A stretch of DNA of 64,000 nucleotides from Flavobacterium sp. ALJ2 (GTDB lineage: Bacteria; Bacteroidota; Bacteroidia; Flavobacteriales; Flavobacteriaceae): contig NZ_JADNRC010000002.1 in assembly GCF_015594725.1 (NCBI RefSeq), forward strand, positions 310,001-374,000, read 5' to 3'. Shown piece by piece: positions 7,443 to 17,672 of this stretch. The stretch's first letter is position 1. Each line of letters opens with the position of its first letter. The notes under the pieces are model-generated. The model saw only the letters and a list, made by a program, of their open reading frames with translations. It searched no databases and was not told the origin of the DNA. The translations under genes and the position numbers were made by a program.

Positions 7443-9884
7443 TTATTTTTTATTCAATTTATTAAAAATCCTTTTTAATAAGCTTGCTTTTTGTGATTCT
7501 TCATGATAACCGTTAGAATAGTCCCCATAACCATATCCGTAAGTAGCTCCATATTTAGCTTTATTCTCAAATCCGTTCAAAACAATACTCGTATTTCTAA
7601 GTTCTCCTCTTTTTATCCTATTATTTAACAACGTTATCATATCCTTTTTGGTATAATTTTGTCTTACGATATATAAGATAACATCACTATACTGTACCAA
7701 TTCTAAAGAATCTGAAACGAGTCCAACTGGAGGGGTATCTAAAATTATGTAATCGTATTTCATTTTCAACTCATCAATAAATTCCTTCATAGTTTCTCCT
7801 AAAATCAATTCAGAAGGATTTGGAGGAATTGGTCCTGAAAGAATAACATCTAAATATGGAATCTTGGTTGTATTCGTAATCTCGGCTAGGCTTTTTTTCT
7901 CAATCAAATAATTAGCTACTCCTACATCATTAGTCAACTCAAATTCTTCTGCCAATCTTGGTTTCCTTAAATCCAAACCAACAATAACTGTTCTTTTTTC
8001 GCTCAAGGCAAAAACAGTAGCTATATTAATTGAACAAAATGATTTCCCTTCACCACTAACCGATGAAGTTATCATTAATGTTTTTGCTCCATCAACTTGT
8101 TGTTTCTTATATAAAAACTGTAACGAAGAGCGGATTGCCCTAAACGACTCTGACAATGCGGATTTTGGTTTATCAAATACCGCTAAACTCGAAGCTTCAT
8201 TATTTACACCCACTACTCCAATTAATGGAATCTGTGTTTGCCTACTAACATCATCTATATTTTGAATTGAATTACTAATAAAGAAAACAGCAAAAATAGC
8301 TAACAATGGAATTAACAACCCCAAGAATAACGCTAAAACATAATTAACCGATGTTTTAGGCCCTATCAATCCTCCTCCAACATCTTTCGCAGGGTCTATA
8401 AAATGAATGTCAGATAAATTAGCTGCTTTTACAATATCTGCTTCACTTCTTTTTTGAAGAAATGTGCTGTAAATATTATCACTTAAATCATACTTCCTCT
8501 TAATTTTTAATAATTCCTGCTGCTCTTCTGGTAATCTTTTTATCGTACTTTCAGTCTGTCCAATTTTACTATTAACCATCGCCAAATCATATTGTAGTGA
8601 AGCTCTTGCTGATGCAATATTCTCTAACAAAACATTTTTAACAGCCATCATTTGATTGTCAAAATCCTTAAAAATCTTATCACTTTTTACCGCATAAGCC
8701 ATTTCTGATCTTTGTGTGGAAAGCGATATTAATTTAGAAACATTCACAACAATATTTGGTTCTTCAATTCCTGCAACTGATGGGGCTGGTAATTTAGAAT
8801 AATCAACACTGTTCTTTAAATAAGCTTTTAACGAATTATAATAGGCAATTTTACGGGTAACTTCATCTCTTTCGACATCAAAATCCATAATTTTGTCTGA
8901 GATTTTACTACCTCCCTCTTCTATATTATAAACATTTTTGCCTTTTCTAAACGACTTCAACTCATCTCCTGTCTGCTTTAACTGAGTTTCCATAGCCACA
9001 AGCGTACTATCGATAAAATTAATCGTATTTGTCGCAAATTGATTTTTACTATCAAGTTGTATTTTTATTAGCATCTTCACAGTCGAATTTAAATACTCAA
9101 CCATCCTTGCTTTATTAGTTCCTTGCATTCCTAATGTAAGTATCGAACCTCCTCTTTCATCCGACTGCACGCTAACGCCACGATATCTTGCAACCGTTCC
9201 ATCAAAATTATTAAATCTTACAAAATATTCTTTGTCTTTATAAAAACCTGGATTATCATTTATTTGCAATTTCCAATTTAAAAAAGGCAACGAAACTTGT
9301 TCACCAACTTTATACTTTTTTACAAACTCTCCTATCTCAACAGCTGTATTATTATATGAGTTATTTGCATAAGTAATTAATGAAACTGAATTATTCTCAA
9401 AAGGGATTCTGATTTCATATTCATTAGCATTTAAAAACTTAATACTAATTAACGAACCAGCTAACTGGCCTTTGGATTTATCTATAGCTACATAAAAAGG
9501 AACTGCTCCATAAGAATCTACCAAATTATATTCTCCTTGTTCTAGATAATCAATATAGTATTGCAATTTATCTACAACAAGTTCATTGTGAGATCTTGAT
9601 TGCAATACGGTAGTTGTACTACTAATCTGGTCGGAAGTTCCTCCCCAGTTAAAGACTAAACTTGTATTTGAAGTAAAAAATGGATTATTTTCTTCTTTTA
9701 TGGAAATCAACGTCTCCATTCCGTATATTTTTTCTTTACGAATATTTACTTGATAGGCAATTGTAAAAGAAATAATTAAACTCAATAAAAACCATTTCCA
9801 ATACCCTCCAATTTTCAATAAAAACCCTCTAAAATCAAAATTGGATTGATTGTCAAAAATTGAAAAATCTTTTATATCTAACAT
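7443..9884 (-). CDS. wzc: Capsule/EPS tyrosine autokinase, Wzc family
   Basis: An inner-membrane polysaccharide co-polymerase of 813 aa fused to a BY-kinase. There is a transmembrane segment at about 33-47, a long periplasmic Wzz-type region with coiled-coil character, and a second membrane segment at about 513-533. The kinase has Walker A SSVSGEGKS near 605, Walker A' VIVGLDLRKPR, and Walker B YIILDTPP near 712. The C-terminus carries a tyrosine cluster (YGATYGYGYGDYSNGYH, about 776-796), the usual autophosphorylation site that controls polymer export. It starts 15 bp downstream of the wza gene and pairs with that outer-membrane protein. All the key motifs are intact. Confidence 0.95.
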   Translation of the reverse strand: MLDIKDFSIFDNQSNFDFRGFLLKIGGYWKWFLLSLIISFTIAYQVNIRKEKIYGMETLISIKEENNPFFTSNTSLVFNWGGTSDQISSTTTVLQSRSHNELVVDKLQYYIDYLEQGEYNLVDSYGAVPFYVAIDKSKGQLAGSLISIKFLNANEYEIRIPFENNSVSLITYANNSYNNTAVEIGEFVKKYKVGEQVSLPFLNWKLQINDNPGFYKDKEYFVRFNNFDGTVARYRGVSVQSDERGGSILTLGMQGTNKARMVEYLNSTVKMLIKIQLDSKNQFATNTINFIDSTLVAMETQLKQTGDELKSFRKGKNVYNIEEGGSKISDKIMDFDVERDEVTRKIAYYNSLKAYLKNSVDYSKLPAPSVAGIEEPNIVVNVSKLISLSTQRSEMAYAVKSDKIFKDFDNQMMAVKNVLLENIASARASLQYDLAMVNSKIGQTESTIKRLPEEQQELLKIKRKYDLSDNIYSTFLQKRSEADIVKAANLSDIHFIDPAKDVGGGLIGPKTSVNYVLALFLGLLIPLLAIFAVFFISNSIQNIDDVSRQTQIPLIGVVGVNNEASSLAVFDKPKSALSESFRAIRSSLQFLYKKQQVDGAKTLMITSSVSGEGKSFCSINIATVFALSEKRTVIVGLDLRKPRLAEEFELTNDVGVANYLIEKKSLAEITNTTKIPYLDVILSGPIPPNPSELILGETMKEFIDELKMKYDYIILDTPPVGLVSDSLELVQYSDVILYIVRQNYTKKDMITLLNNRIKRGELRNTSIVLNGFENKAKYGATYGYGYGDYSNGYHEESQKASLLKRIFNKLNKK

Positions 9885-9899
9885 TTTCTGAGTAGGTTT

Positions 9900-10697
9900 T
9901 TAAAGTTTTAAAAGTAAAAATGTAGTTGTTGCCAAAGAAATTATTGTAATTATTGTTCCAATAGATTCTATTCCTGTTTTACCAGTTCCCCAAGTTTTTT
10001 GCTTAAGTGGTTTCACATATATATAATCATTTGGTTGTAAATAATAGTAAGGAGATTTCATAGCATTAAGATCGGTAAGATCTATATCGTGCATTTCGAC
10101 TCCTGTAGGCGATTGACGAATAATGGTAACTGACTTTCTATTTCCTGTAATTGTAATATCACCAGAATTGGCAATGGCCTCCATTACATTTACGTGTTGC
10201 TGAAAAAGTGTTTTCGTACCTGGAGAGCCTACTTCCCCATTTATTGTATATCTAAAACCTGCCAACTTAACTGTTACAAATATATTTGCCTCAGATTTAA
10301 AATGGTCGTCTAATAATTGTTTCTCAATTTTAATACGCACCTCTTCAATCGTATATCCCATAACATTTATTTCTCCCAAAACAGGCATCCTTATATTTCC
10401 ATGATCATCAACAGTAAAACCATCAAAATACAAACTCGATTCAGAGTTAGAAGAACTTTGTCCAGCAACTTTATCAGTAGTATTAAAAATCGCAACTAAT
10501 TTTGGATCAATCGCTTTTATATTAATACTTAAAACATCATTTGTTTGTAACCGATACGGCTTTGATTCTACAGCAGTAATATTACTTTCTGTACCTGTTG
10601 CTCCTTTATCTTGTAAATAAACCAAATCATTTAGTGGAATACAAGATGTAAAAAGGAAGCCAATAAGTAGCAACAGATAAAAAGAGTTTTTGTTCAT
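9900..10697 (-). CDS. wza: Wza-type polysaccharide export lipoprotein
   Basis: A 265-aa outer-membrane lipoprotein with lipobox FTSC (Cys19). A polysaccharide-export domain runs from about 50 to 140 (RLQTNDVLSINIKAIDP, GNIRMPVLGEI), and an SLBB domain from about 145 to 230 (YTINGEVGSPGTKTLFQQ, YLQPNDYIYVKPL). A C-terminal hydrophobic helix (about 243-265) could be the pore-forming outer-membrane segment. It is the first gene of the capsule operon, directly before wzc. In Flavobacterium johnsoniae, wza/wzc genes have been linked to secreted polysaccharide and surface motility phenotypes. I recall this from the literature and infer a similar role here. Confidence 0.93.
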   Translation of the reverse strand: MNKNSFYLLLLIGFLFTSCIPLNDLVYLQDKGATGTESNITAVESKPYRLQTNDVLSINIKAIDPKLVAIFNTTDKVAGQSSSNSESSLYFDGFTVDDHGNIRMPVLGEINVMGYTIEEVRIKIEKQLLDDHFKSEANIFVTVKLAGFRYTINGEVGSPGTKTLFQQHVNVMEAIANSGDITITGNRKSVTIIRQSPTGVEMHDIDLTDLNAMKSPYYYLQPNDYIYVKPLKQKTWGTGKTGIESIGTIITIISLATTTFLLLKL

Positions 10698-10714
10698 TTG
10701 TAGAATTTTAACAG

Positions 10715-10722
10715 CAAATATA
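10715..10722 (-). promoter_or_regulatory. Promoter -7 box of the capsule operon
   Basis: TATATTTG on the minus strand matches TAnnTTTG and lies 17 nt before the wza start. No good TTTG lies 19-21 nt upstream, so the -33 element is degenerate. Confidence 0.45.
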
Positions 10723-10770
10723 GCTTTTCATTTATTATTTATAAAATATTGATTTTTATTATAAACTCAG

Positions 10771-11391
10771 TTAATTATTTTTGAACGTTTTCTCAAACGG
10801 AACTCTCTGCAATATACTTCGGCCAAGGGTAACTTCATCGGCATATTCCAACTCATCGCCTACCGCAATTCCACGTGCAATAGTTGAGATTATAATTTCG
10901 ACATCGGCTATTTGCTTATAGATATAAAAATTAGTAGTATCACCTTCCATAGTCGAGCTCAAAGCAAATATAATTTCGTTTACTCCACCCAACTTAACCT
11001 TTTCGACTAAAGTCGTTATATTCAACTGGCTTGGTCCGACTCCCTCTATAGGAGAAATTTTCCCACCTAAAACATGATAAATCCCTTTGTATTGCCCTGT
11101 GTTCTCTATAGCCATTACATCGCGAATATCTTCTACTACACAAATAGTCTGATGATTTCTTGACGTATTAGCACAAATCTCGCAAACTGCGATATCAGAA
11201 ATATTATGACAGCTTTCACAAAATTTAATATCAGCGCGCATAGTTGTTAGCGCTTCGGCTAAAAAACCTGTTTGTTCTTTGGGTTGTTTTAATAAATGCA
11301 AAACTAGTCGCAAAGCTGTACGTTTACCAATACCTGGCAATTGTGACATTTCGTTGACTGCTTTTTCTATTAATTTTGAAGAAAATTCCAT
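10771..11391 (-). CDS. recR: Recombination mediator RecR
   Basis: A 206-aa protein of the RecFOR pathway, which loads RecA at gaps and stalled forks. The N-terminal helix-hairpin-helix ([17 protein letters not shown]) is at about 18-34. The four-cysteine zinc site is at Cys58, Cys61, Cys70 and Cys73 (CESC and CEIC). The Toprim domain starts at about 83 ([13 protein letters not shown]). The length equals the family standard. It lies directly upstream of the capsule operon, 73 bp away, but the capsule operon has its own promoter and the genes are probably functionally unrelated. Confidence 0.97.
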   Translation of the reverse strand: MEFSSKLIEKAVNEMSQLPGIGKRTALRLVLHLLKQPKEQTGFLAEALTTMRADIKFCESCHNISDIAVCEICANTSRNHQTICVVEDIRDVMAIENTGQYKGIYHVLGGKISPIEGVGPSQLNITTLVEKVKLGGVNEIIFALSSTMEGDTTNFYIYKQIADVEIIISTIARGIAVGDELEYADEVTLGRSILQRVPFEKTFKNN

Positions 11392-11396
11392 GAAGA

Positions 11397-11404
11397 CAAA
11401 AATA
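11397..11404 (-). promoter_or_regulatory. recR promoter, probably leaderless
   Basis: TATTTTTG on the minus strand fits TAnnTTTG and ends 5 nt before the recR ATG. Transcription would start at or within a base or two of the start codon. The -33 element is not recognisable. Confidence 0.4.
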
Positions 11405-11673
11405 CTAAATTTGTGGGTTTACTCAACTTTTGTTTATGGAAATAAAGATGTTTAAAATACGCAAAGCAGTACATCTTAAAACTAATCATAATCGTTCTTT
11501 ATTACCTGGCCTACAACAAATTGACTTGTTACACTTTTCTATCCTTTAGAATACAATTAAACTTCATTTAAAGCAACATCATTTTTCTGACTTTTAGTGC
11601 CAGAAAAAGATATAACAAATAAGCTCCAATAACAATTGGTATCGCTCTTTAGAAACAAATTACCTAAAAAGAA

Positions 11674-12039
11674 CTAATATTGATTTGTAGTAAGTAAAAC
11701 CAATGTACAAGCAACTTGAGCTTTGATATTATTAAGCTCTAATAATTGATATAATTCTGGATTTTCAGTTCCCGGATTAAAAATTACTCGCTTAGGCTTA
11801 GCCTCTACAATGTAATTATAATAATCGCGCTGACGCGATGGATTCAAATATAAAGTAACTGTATCAATATTTTTAAGCGGAATAGCCTTTGTATGAATCT
11901 TTACTCCTGCTACTTCTCCTGCGTTTTGACCAATTGCCAAAACTGTATGTCCTTTTTCAACTAATTTATTTATAGCTAAAAAAGCATATCTATCAGGCTT
12001 CGTAGTTGCTCCAAGCACTACTGTTTTTTTATTTTTCAT
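11674..12039 (-). CDS. CoA-binding domain protein (YccU-like)
   Basis: A small Rossmann-fold protein of 121 aa beginning MKNKKTVVLGATTKPDRYA, with the CoA-binding-domain pattern through VLAIGQNAGEVAGVKI and KRVIFNPGTENPEL. Proteins of this family bind CoA or nucleotides; no specific reaction is known. I chose the ATG at 12039. The alternative ATG at 12060 would overlap the promoter -7 box at 12058-12065, and homologues begin with MKNKK. The 282 bp between its stop and recR hold no gene, only an imperfect hairpin at about 11583-11609 with no U-tract. Confidence 0.85.
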   Translation of the reverse strand: MKNKKTVVLGATTKPDRYAFLAINKLVEKGHTVLAIGQNAGEVAGVKIHTKAIPLKNIDTVTLYLNPSRQRDYYNYIVEAKPKRVIFNPGTENPELYQLLELNNIKAQVACTLVLLTTNQY

Positions 12040-12057
12040 TGTCTTTAATATATACCA

Positions 12058-12065
12058 CAAAAGTA
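12058..12065 (-). promoter_or_regulatory. Promoter -7 box of the CoA-binding protein gene
   Basis: TACTTTTG on the minus strand is an exact TAnnTTTG match, 18 nt before the chosen start. It decides the start codon, because a start at 12060 would lie inside it. Confidence 0.45.
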
Positions 12066-12193
12066 ATCAAAAAGGTTTAGCTCTTCGATTATTTAAAAAG
12101 TTTAGTTATTTTTCAACAAAATCAGCAACCTACTGTTCAAACTGCAATCATATCTTTTAAAAAGACTATTTTTACAGTACTAAACCAGACCTT

Positions 12194-12823
12194 ATGGATC
12201 TATTTATTTACTTATTTGCCGCTCTTTTCTCGGTATTAAACCCAATTGGAACAGTTCCAATCTTTGTAGGATTAACACAACACGACTCCAAGAAAGAGCG
12301 TTCCAGAATTTCTTTATGGACTGCAATAAATGTTTTCATAATCTTAATTGTTTCATTTTTCGTAGGACAATATATGCTGACTTTCTTCGGGATTAGCATC
12401 GATGCTCTTCGTATTGCTGGAGGAATTATAATTGTAAATTCAGGATTCTCTCTACTATCAGGCAAATTCAACAAGAAAAGAGGGATAAATAAAAAGATAG
12501 AAACAGATGCACAACAAAGAAATGACATTGCTCTTACTCCACTTGCAATCCCAATGCTTGCAGGCCCTGGGTCGATATCTTTATTAATTGCTTTTTATCA
12601 AGAACACCACCAAACTAGTGAAGTTATAATAGGTTCATTTGCTGTTTTAGCAATTGCTATTGTAATTTTTATTATTCTAAGAAGTGCACATTATCTTGCC
12701 AAGATACTTGGAGCATCTGGAATTGTTGCAATTTCTAGGATTGTTGGTTTTATTGTAATTGCTATTGGAATACAATACATAGTAAGTGCAATTATCAATA
12801 TAATTAAAGTAAATTTAATGTAA
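12194..12823 (+). CDS. MarC family integral membrane protein
   Basis: A 209-aa protein with six predicted hydrophobic helices. It has the UPF0056/MarC pattern at the start (FAALFSVLNPIGTVPIFVGLT) and the second conserved half AIPMLAGPGSISLLIAF. MarC proteins were once linked to multiple antibiotic resistance, but that link is not supported and their transport substrate is unknown. The gene is divergent from the CoA-binding gene and is followed directly by a terminator, so it is monocistronic. Confidence 0.92.
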   Translation: MDLFIYLFAALFSVLNPIGTVPIFVGLTQHDSKKERSRISLWTAINVFIILIVSFFVGQYMLTFFGISIDALRIAGGIIIVNSGFSLLSGKFNKKRGINKKIETDAQQRNDIALTPLAIPMLAGPGSISLLIAFYQEHHQTSEVIIGSFAVLAIAIVIFIILRSAHYLAKILGASGIVAISRIVGFIVIAIGIQYIVSAIINIIKVNLM

Positions 12824-12843
12824 TTTTGATTTCGCTAAAAGTC

Positions 12844-12881
12844 AAAAAAAAGGGATAAATAGTACAATTCATCCCTTTTTT
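12844..12881. terminator. Bidirectional terminator between marC and ctlX
   Basis: A run of A followed by GGGAT (12852-12856) pairs with ATCCC plus T-run (12871-12881) around a 14-nt loop. The flanking A and T runs let it end both the plus-strand marC and the minus-strand ctlX messages. Confidence 0.8.
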
Positions 12882-12897
12882 GCAACCCTATTTTAGT

Positions 12898-13833
12898 TTA
12901 TACTCTTGGTAAAAACACTTCTGCCATCATACATCTTGCACTTCCTCCGCCACAAGCTTCAATAGTATCTAAACTTGAGCTTAAAATTTCGGCATGCTTT
13001 TCTAGTTGCGAAATTTGTTTTGGAGTTAGACTCTGATGTGCTGATGCACTCATAACAATATATTTTTTATCATTTGTACCACGAACTTCAAGCATATTTC
13101 CTGCGAAATTATTTACCTGACCTTCTGTAATTAAAATGACTTCTTTTTTATCCGCTTTTAGATTTTCAAGAACCATTTTGCGCTCTTTTTTATCATCAAT
13201 ACAATCTGCACAAATCACTGCAAAAGTTTCTCCTAAACACATCATAACATTAGTATGATAAATTAGTTTTCTTTCTCCATTAACAGTCTGAAATGCTTCG
13301 AAAATAACTGGCGCATAATCAAAATCCTCACAAAATTCGATAAACAATTCTTCATCAGCTCTTGGTGAAAGTGCACAATATGCTTTCCCATTTGCTCTAT
13401 CCAAAAGTAAGCTTCCAGTTCCCTCTAAGAAAAAACCATCTTCCTCTGCCGATGTATAATCGACTATATTATTAATTTCGAATCCTTTTTCTTCTAGAAT
13501 ATCTAAGATATCTTCACGACGTTCCTGACGACGATTCTCAGCAAACATAGGATATAAAGCCACATCCCCATTTTCATGAAAAGAAACCCAGTTGTTAGGG
13601 AATATACTATCAGGCGTATCCGGATTTAGAGTATCTTCTACAACAGTTACATCTACTCCTACAGCTCTTAGCTTTTCAACAAAAGTATCAAACTCTTGTT
13701 GCGCTTTTGCATTTACTGTTGCTGGCAAAAGTCCGTCTAACACTTTTTGATAATAATTATTTACAGCCGTTTGTTCATTCATACGGAATGCCACTGGACG
13801 AATCATTACTATTGCGTTTGTAGTTTGTTTCAT
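12898..13833 (-). CDS. ctlX: Citrulline-utilisation hydrolase CtlX (amidinotransferase superfamily)
   Basis: A 311-aa pentein-fold enzyme of the guanidine-modifying superfamily. The family residues are visible: the PDSIFPNNWVSF substrate loop (75-86), Glu137 in FFLEGTGSLLLDR, His193 in YHTNVMMCLGE, and the nucleophile Cys301 in GGGSARCMMAEV. The whole pattern matches CtlX, described as a citrulline-degrading hydrolase, rather than classical arginine deiminase. It lies 15 bp downstream of a second superfamily member and is probably co-transcribed with it. The activity on citrulline is taken from the family and not shown here. Confidence 0.85.
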   Translation of the reverse strand: MKQTTNAIVMIRPVAFRMNEQTAVNNYYQKVLDGLLPATVNAKAQQEFDTFVEKLRAVGVDVTVVEDTLNPDTPDSIFPNNWVSFHENGDVALYPMFAENRRQERREDILDILEEKGFEINNIVDYTSAEEDGFFLEGTGSLLLDRANGKAYCALSPRADEELFIEFCEDFDYAPVIFEAFQTVNGERKLIYHTNVMMCLGETFAVICADCIDDKKERKMVLENLKADKKEVILITEGQVNNFAGNMLEVRGTNDKKYIVMSASAHQSLTPKQISQLEKHAEILSSSLDTIEACGGGSARCMMAEVFLPRV

Positions 13834-13848
13834 GTTTTTAATATAAAA

Positions 13849-14763
13849 TTAATCTCGAATTAAAGGTAATGTTGAACATCTCAATAACCCTTCTTGTTTA
13901 GCAATTTCAGCATATGGAATTTCTTCTACAACAAACCCATTACTTCTTAACCAATTATTTAATCTAGTAAAATTTTTCTCAGACACAACAACATTTGTAT
14001 CTATAGAGAAAACATTAGAATTCATAAAATACATTTCTTCTCTCTCGATATGAAATAAATTTTCTTTACCAAAAAGATTTACCAAATACATATAATCGGC
14101 TTCTTCACGAAATCCTCTTTTATAAATGATTCCTTTATCTTTTCCTACTGGTTGAAAACAGCAATCCAAATGCAAAGCATTATCGCGAGCTTCAATTTTA
14201 GATTTAACTAAATCAAACTCTTTTACTATTTTATTAGGAAACAAATTTCTAATAAATTCAACTCCCTCTATATTTGTTCTTGCTGTAATATAATCTTTAT
14301 AATCGCTTCCTTTATAAGTCCCAATAAATACATGATCATTCCAAAGCATAACATCACCTCCTTCAATATGGACTTCTTCTGGTGGACGAACTACTTTGTT
14401 AGGATCTATTTGGTCTATTACATACTGAATGGCATCCAACTCACGTTCTCTATCAGGTAAAATATTTGATTTTATAAAAACATTATCTATTACGAAACCA
14501 ATATCTCTAGCAAAAATTTGGTTATAGTTTTCAATCATTTCGGGGCGAAAAACTGTCACATCGTATTTTTGAAGCACTGCATTAAAAGCATTCATTTCGG
14601 TAACCATATCAGACTCTACTGGATAAGTCCCTGCCTTAATATGCTCCAAAGATTTTGGGTCATACGCTTCCTCGATAGTTGGCGTAGGCCCATTATGAAC
14701 TGCAGATCCCAAAACTACTGCCCGTAATCTTGATGTTTCGTTCTTTACATTTAATTGTAACAT
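13849..14763 (-). CDS. Arginine deiminase / DDAH-like amidinohydrolase
   Basis: A 304-aa pentein-fold protein with Glu134-Gly-Gly-Asp137 (HIEGGDVM), His198 in LHLDCCFQP and the nucleophile Cys296 in LLRCSTLPL, the complete Cys-His-Glu set of dimethylarginine dimethylaminohydrolase and arginine deiminase relatives. Substrate could be arginine, a methylarginine or a related guanidine; the sequence does not decide. It immediately precedes ctlX, so the pair may act in sequence, arginine to citrulline and citrulline to ornithine, but that is an inference. Confidence 0.82.
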   Translation of the reverse strand: MLQLNVKNETSRLRAVVLGSAVHNGPTPTIEEAYDPKSLEHIKAGTYPVESDMVTEMNAFNAVLQKYDVTVFRPEMIENYNQIFARDIGFVIDNVFIKSNILPDRERELDAIQYVIDQIDPNKVVRPPEEVHIEGGDVMLWNDHVFIGTYKGSDYKDYITARTNIEGVEFIRNLFPNKIVKEFDLVKSKIEARDNALHLDCCFQPVGKDKGIIYKRGFREEADYMYLVNLFGKENLFHIEREEMYFMNSNVFSIDTNVVVSEKNFTRLNNWLRSNGFVVEEIPYAEIAKQEGLLRCSTLPLIRD

Positions 14764-14783
14764 ATTCTATTATTTGATTTCGA

Positions 14784-14791
14784 CAAAGATA
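14784..14791 (-). promoter_or_regulatory. Promoter -7 box for the DDAH-like/ctlX pair
   Basis: TATCTTTG on the minus strand matches TAnnTTTG, 20 nt before the start of the DDAH-like gene. It abuts the U-tract of the gltA terminator. No -33 element is clear. Confidence 0.4.
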
Positions 14792-14821
14792 AAAAAAAGC
14801 TTCACAGTTAAGTGAAGCTTT
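14791..14821 (-). terminator. gltA terminator
   Basis: A perfect 10-bp stem (14796-14805 with 14812-14821, loop of 6 nt) is followed on the minus strand by a run of T. It lies 10 bp after the gltA stop codon. Confidence 0.9.
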
Positions 14822-14831
14822 AAATTGAATT

Positions 14832-16109
14832 TTATTTATTCGATTTGAATTCTCTTAAAGGATGACCTGTATATATTTGTCTAGGTCGCCCGATTGGTTC
14901 TTTATTCTCACGCATTTCTTTCCATTGTGCAATCCAACCTGGCAATCTTCCAATTGCAAACATAACAGTAAACATATCTGTAGGGATTCCTAATGCTCTA
15001 TAAATGATTCCTGAATAAAAATCTACGTTAGGATACAAACTTCTTGACTTAAAGTATTCATCTTCAAGAGCTGCTGCTTCCAGTTTTTTAGCTATTGCTA
15101 AAATTGGATCATCAACTCCTAATGTATTTAAAACTTCATCCGCAGCTTTCTTAATAATTCTAGCTCTTGGATCAAAGTTTTTGTAAACTCTATGACCAAA
15201 TCCCATTAAACGGAATGGATCATTTTTATCTTTGGCTTTCGCCATAAATTTATCTGTATCTCCACCGTCTTTATTAATCTCTTCTAGCATCTCAAGAACT
15301 GCTTGATTCGCACCTCCATGAAGTGGTCCCCAAAGTGCAGAAACTCCCGCAGAAATCGAAGCAAATAGTCCAGCATGTGAAGAACCAACCATTCTTACAG
15401 TAGATGTAGAACAGTTTTGCTCATGATCACCATGTAATATAAATAATTTATCTAGTGCATTAACTACGATAGGATTTGCTGCGTAAGGCCCTGTAGGTAA
15501 TTTAAACATTAATTGCATAAAATTCTCTACATATCCTATTGTATTATCATAATAGTTTAACGGATACCCCATAGTTTTTCTATAAGTCCATGTAGCAATA
15601 ACAAGAAACTTAGCTATTGTTTTACAAACAGCATCATACATTTCTTTTTCATTTTCTACATTTACCGACTTAGGATTGAAAGCCGTCAAGGCACTTGTCA
15701 ATGCAGACAAAACACCCATAGGATGAGCCGTTTTTGGAAAACCATCAATGATGTTTTTCATTTCTTCGTTTACCAAAGTATGCTTTTTAATATCAGCATC
15801 AAATTGTGCTAATTGCTGAGCAGTTGGTAATTCTCCAAAAATTAATAGATAAGACACCTCAGGAAAGCTTGCTTGCTCAGCTAAATCTTCAATTGAGTAT
15901 CCTCTGTAACGTAAAATTCCTAATTCACCATCAAGAAAAGTAATTTCACTTGTACAAGAACCTGAGTTTTTATATCCTGGATCAAGTGTAATGAAACCAG
16001 TTAAATCACGTAATTTGTTAATATCGACAGCAGATTCATTTTCGCTTCCAGTTACAACAGGAAGCTCAATCTTCTTACCATCTACTTCTAGGGTAGCTAT
16101 TTTTGACAT
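14832..16109 (-). CDS. gltA: Citrate synthase
   Basis: A 425-aa citrate synthase that condenses oxaloacetate with acetyl-CoA to start the TCA cycle. Catalytic histidines are in ALWGPLHGGANQAVLE and GFGHRVYKNFDPRA, and the catalytic Asp is in PNVDFYSGI. The N-terminal beta domain (ATLEVDGKKIELPVVTG) and the length indicate the type found in hexameric Gram-negative enzymes. It is flanked by its own terminator and a promoter-like box, so it is probably monocistronic. Confidence 0.97.
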   Translation of the reverse strand: MSKIATLEVDGKKIELPVVTGSENESAVDINKLRDLTGFITLDPGYKNSGSCTSEITFLDGELGILRYRGYSIEDLAEQASFPEVSYLLIFGELPTAQQLAQFDADIKKHTLVNEEMKNIIDGFPKTAHPMGVLSALTSALTAFNPKSVNVENEKEMYDAVCKTIAKFLVIATWTYRKTMGYPLNYYDNTIGYVENFMQLMFKLPTGPYAANPIVVNALDKLFILHGDHEQNCSTSTVRMVGSSHAGLFASISAGVSALWGPLHGGANQAVLEMLEEINKDGGDTDKFMAKAKDKNDPFRLMGFGHRVYKNFDPRARIIKKAADEVLNTLGVDDPILAIAKKLEAAALEDEYFKSRSLYPNVDFYSGIIYRALGIPTDMFTVMFAIGRLPGWIAQWKEMRENKEPIGRPRQIYTGHPLREFKSNK

Positions 16110-16147
16110 AATATAATCGGAAATAAATCTTTTAAATAATAATTTAT

Positions 16148-16155
16148 CAAATCTA
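16148..16155 (-). promoter_or_regulatory. Possible gltA promoter -7 box
   Basis: TAGATTTG on the minus strand fits TAnnTTTG, 38 nt before the gltA start. The -33 element is not recognisable. Confidence 0.35.
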
Positions 16156-16207
16156 AGGAATTTAAGACTAACTAAAAAAGGAATATTGCTATGAATTTGT
16201 TAAAACT

Positions 16208-16240
16208 CAAAAAAAAAGCCATTCGTTTTCACGAATGGCT
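16208..16240 (-). terminator. eno terminator
   Basis: A perfect 10-bp stem AGCCATTCGT/ACGAATGGCT (16217-16226, 16231-16240) with a 4-nt loop is followed on the minus strand by T9. It lies 24 bp after the eno stop. Confidence 0.92.
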
Positions 16241-16263
16241 CAAAGCAATATATAATCTTACAA

Positions 16264-17568
<1,305 letters not shown>

Positions 17569-17672
17569 TTATTATTAAATTATAAATATATTCCGAAATT
17601 ATAAAAATATTTGACACTAATTAAGTTCCTTAGCGATAAAACATTTTTATTTATTAACTCAATCGTTTTAGT

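Noticed and set aside
11405..11673. Possible small gene or RNA between recR and the CoA-binding gene
   Set aside because: No frame of convincing length or similarity and only a weak hairpin without U-tract were seen.
12208..12528. Minus-strand open frame of 106 codons opposite marC
   Set aside because: It lies entirely within the clear MarC gene, has no recognisable family features, and is a shadow frame.
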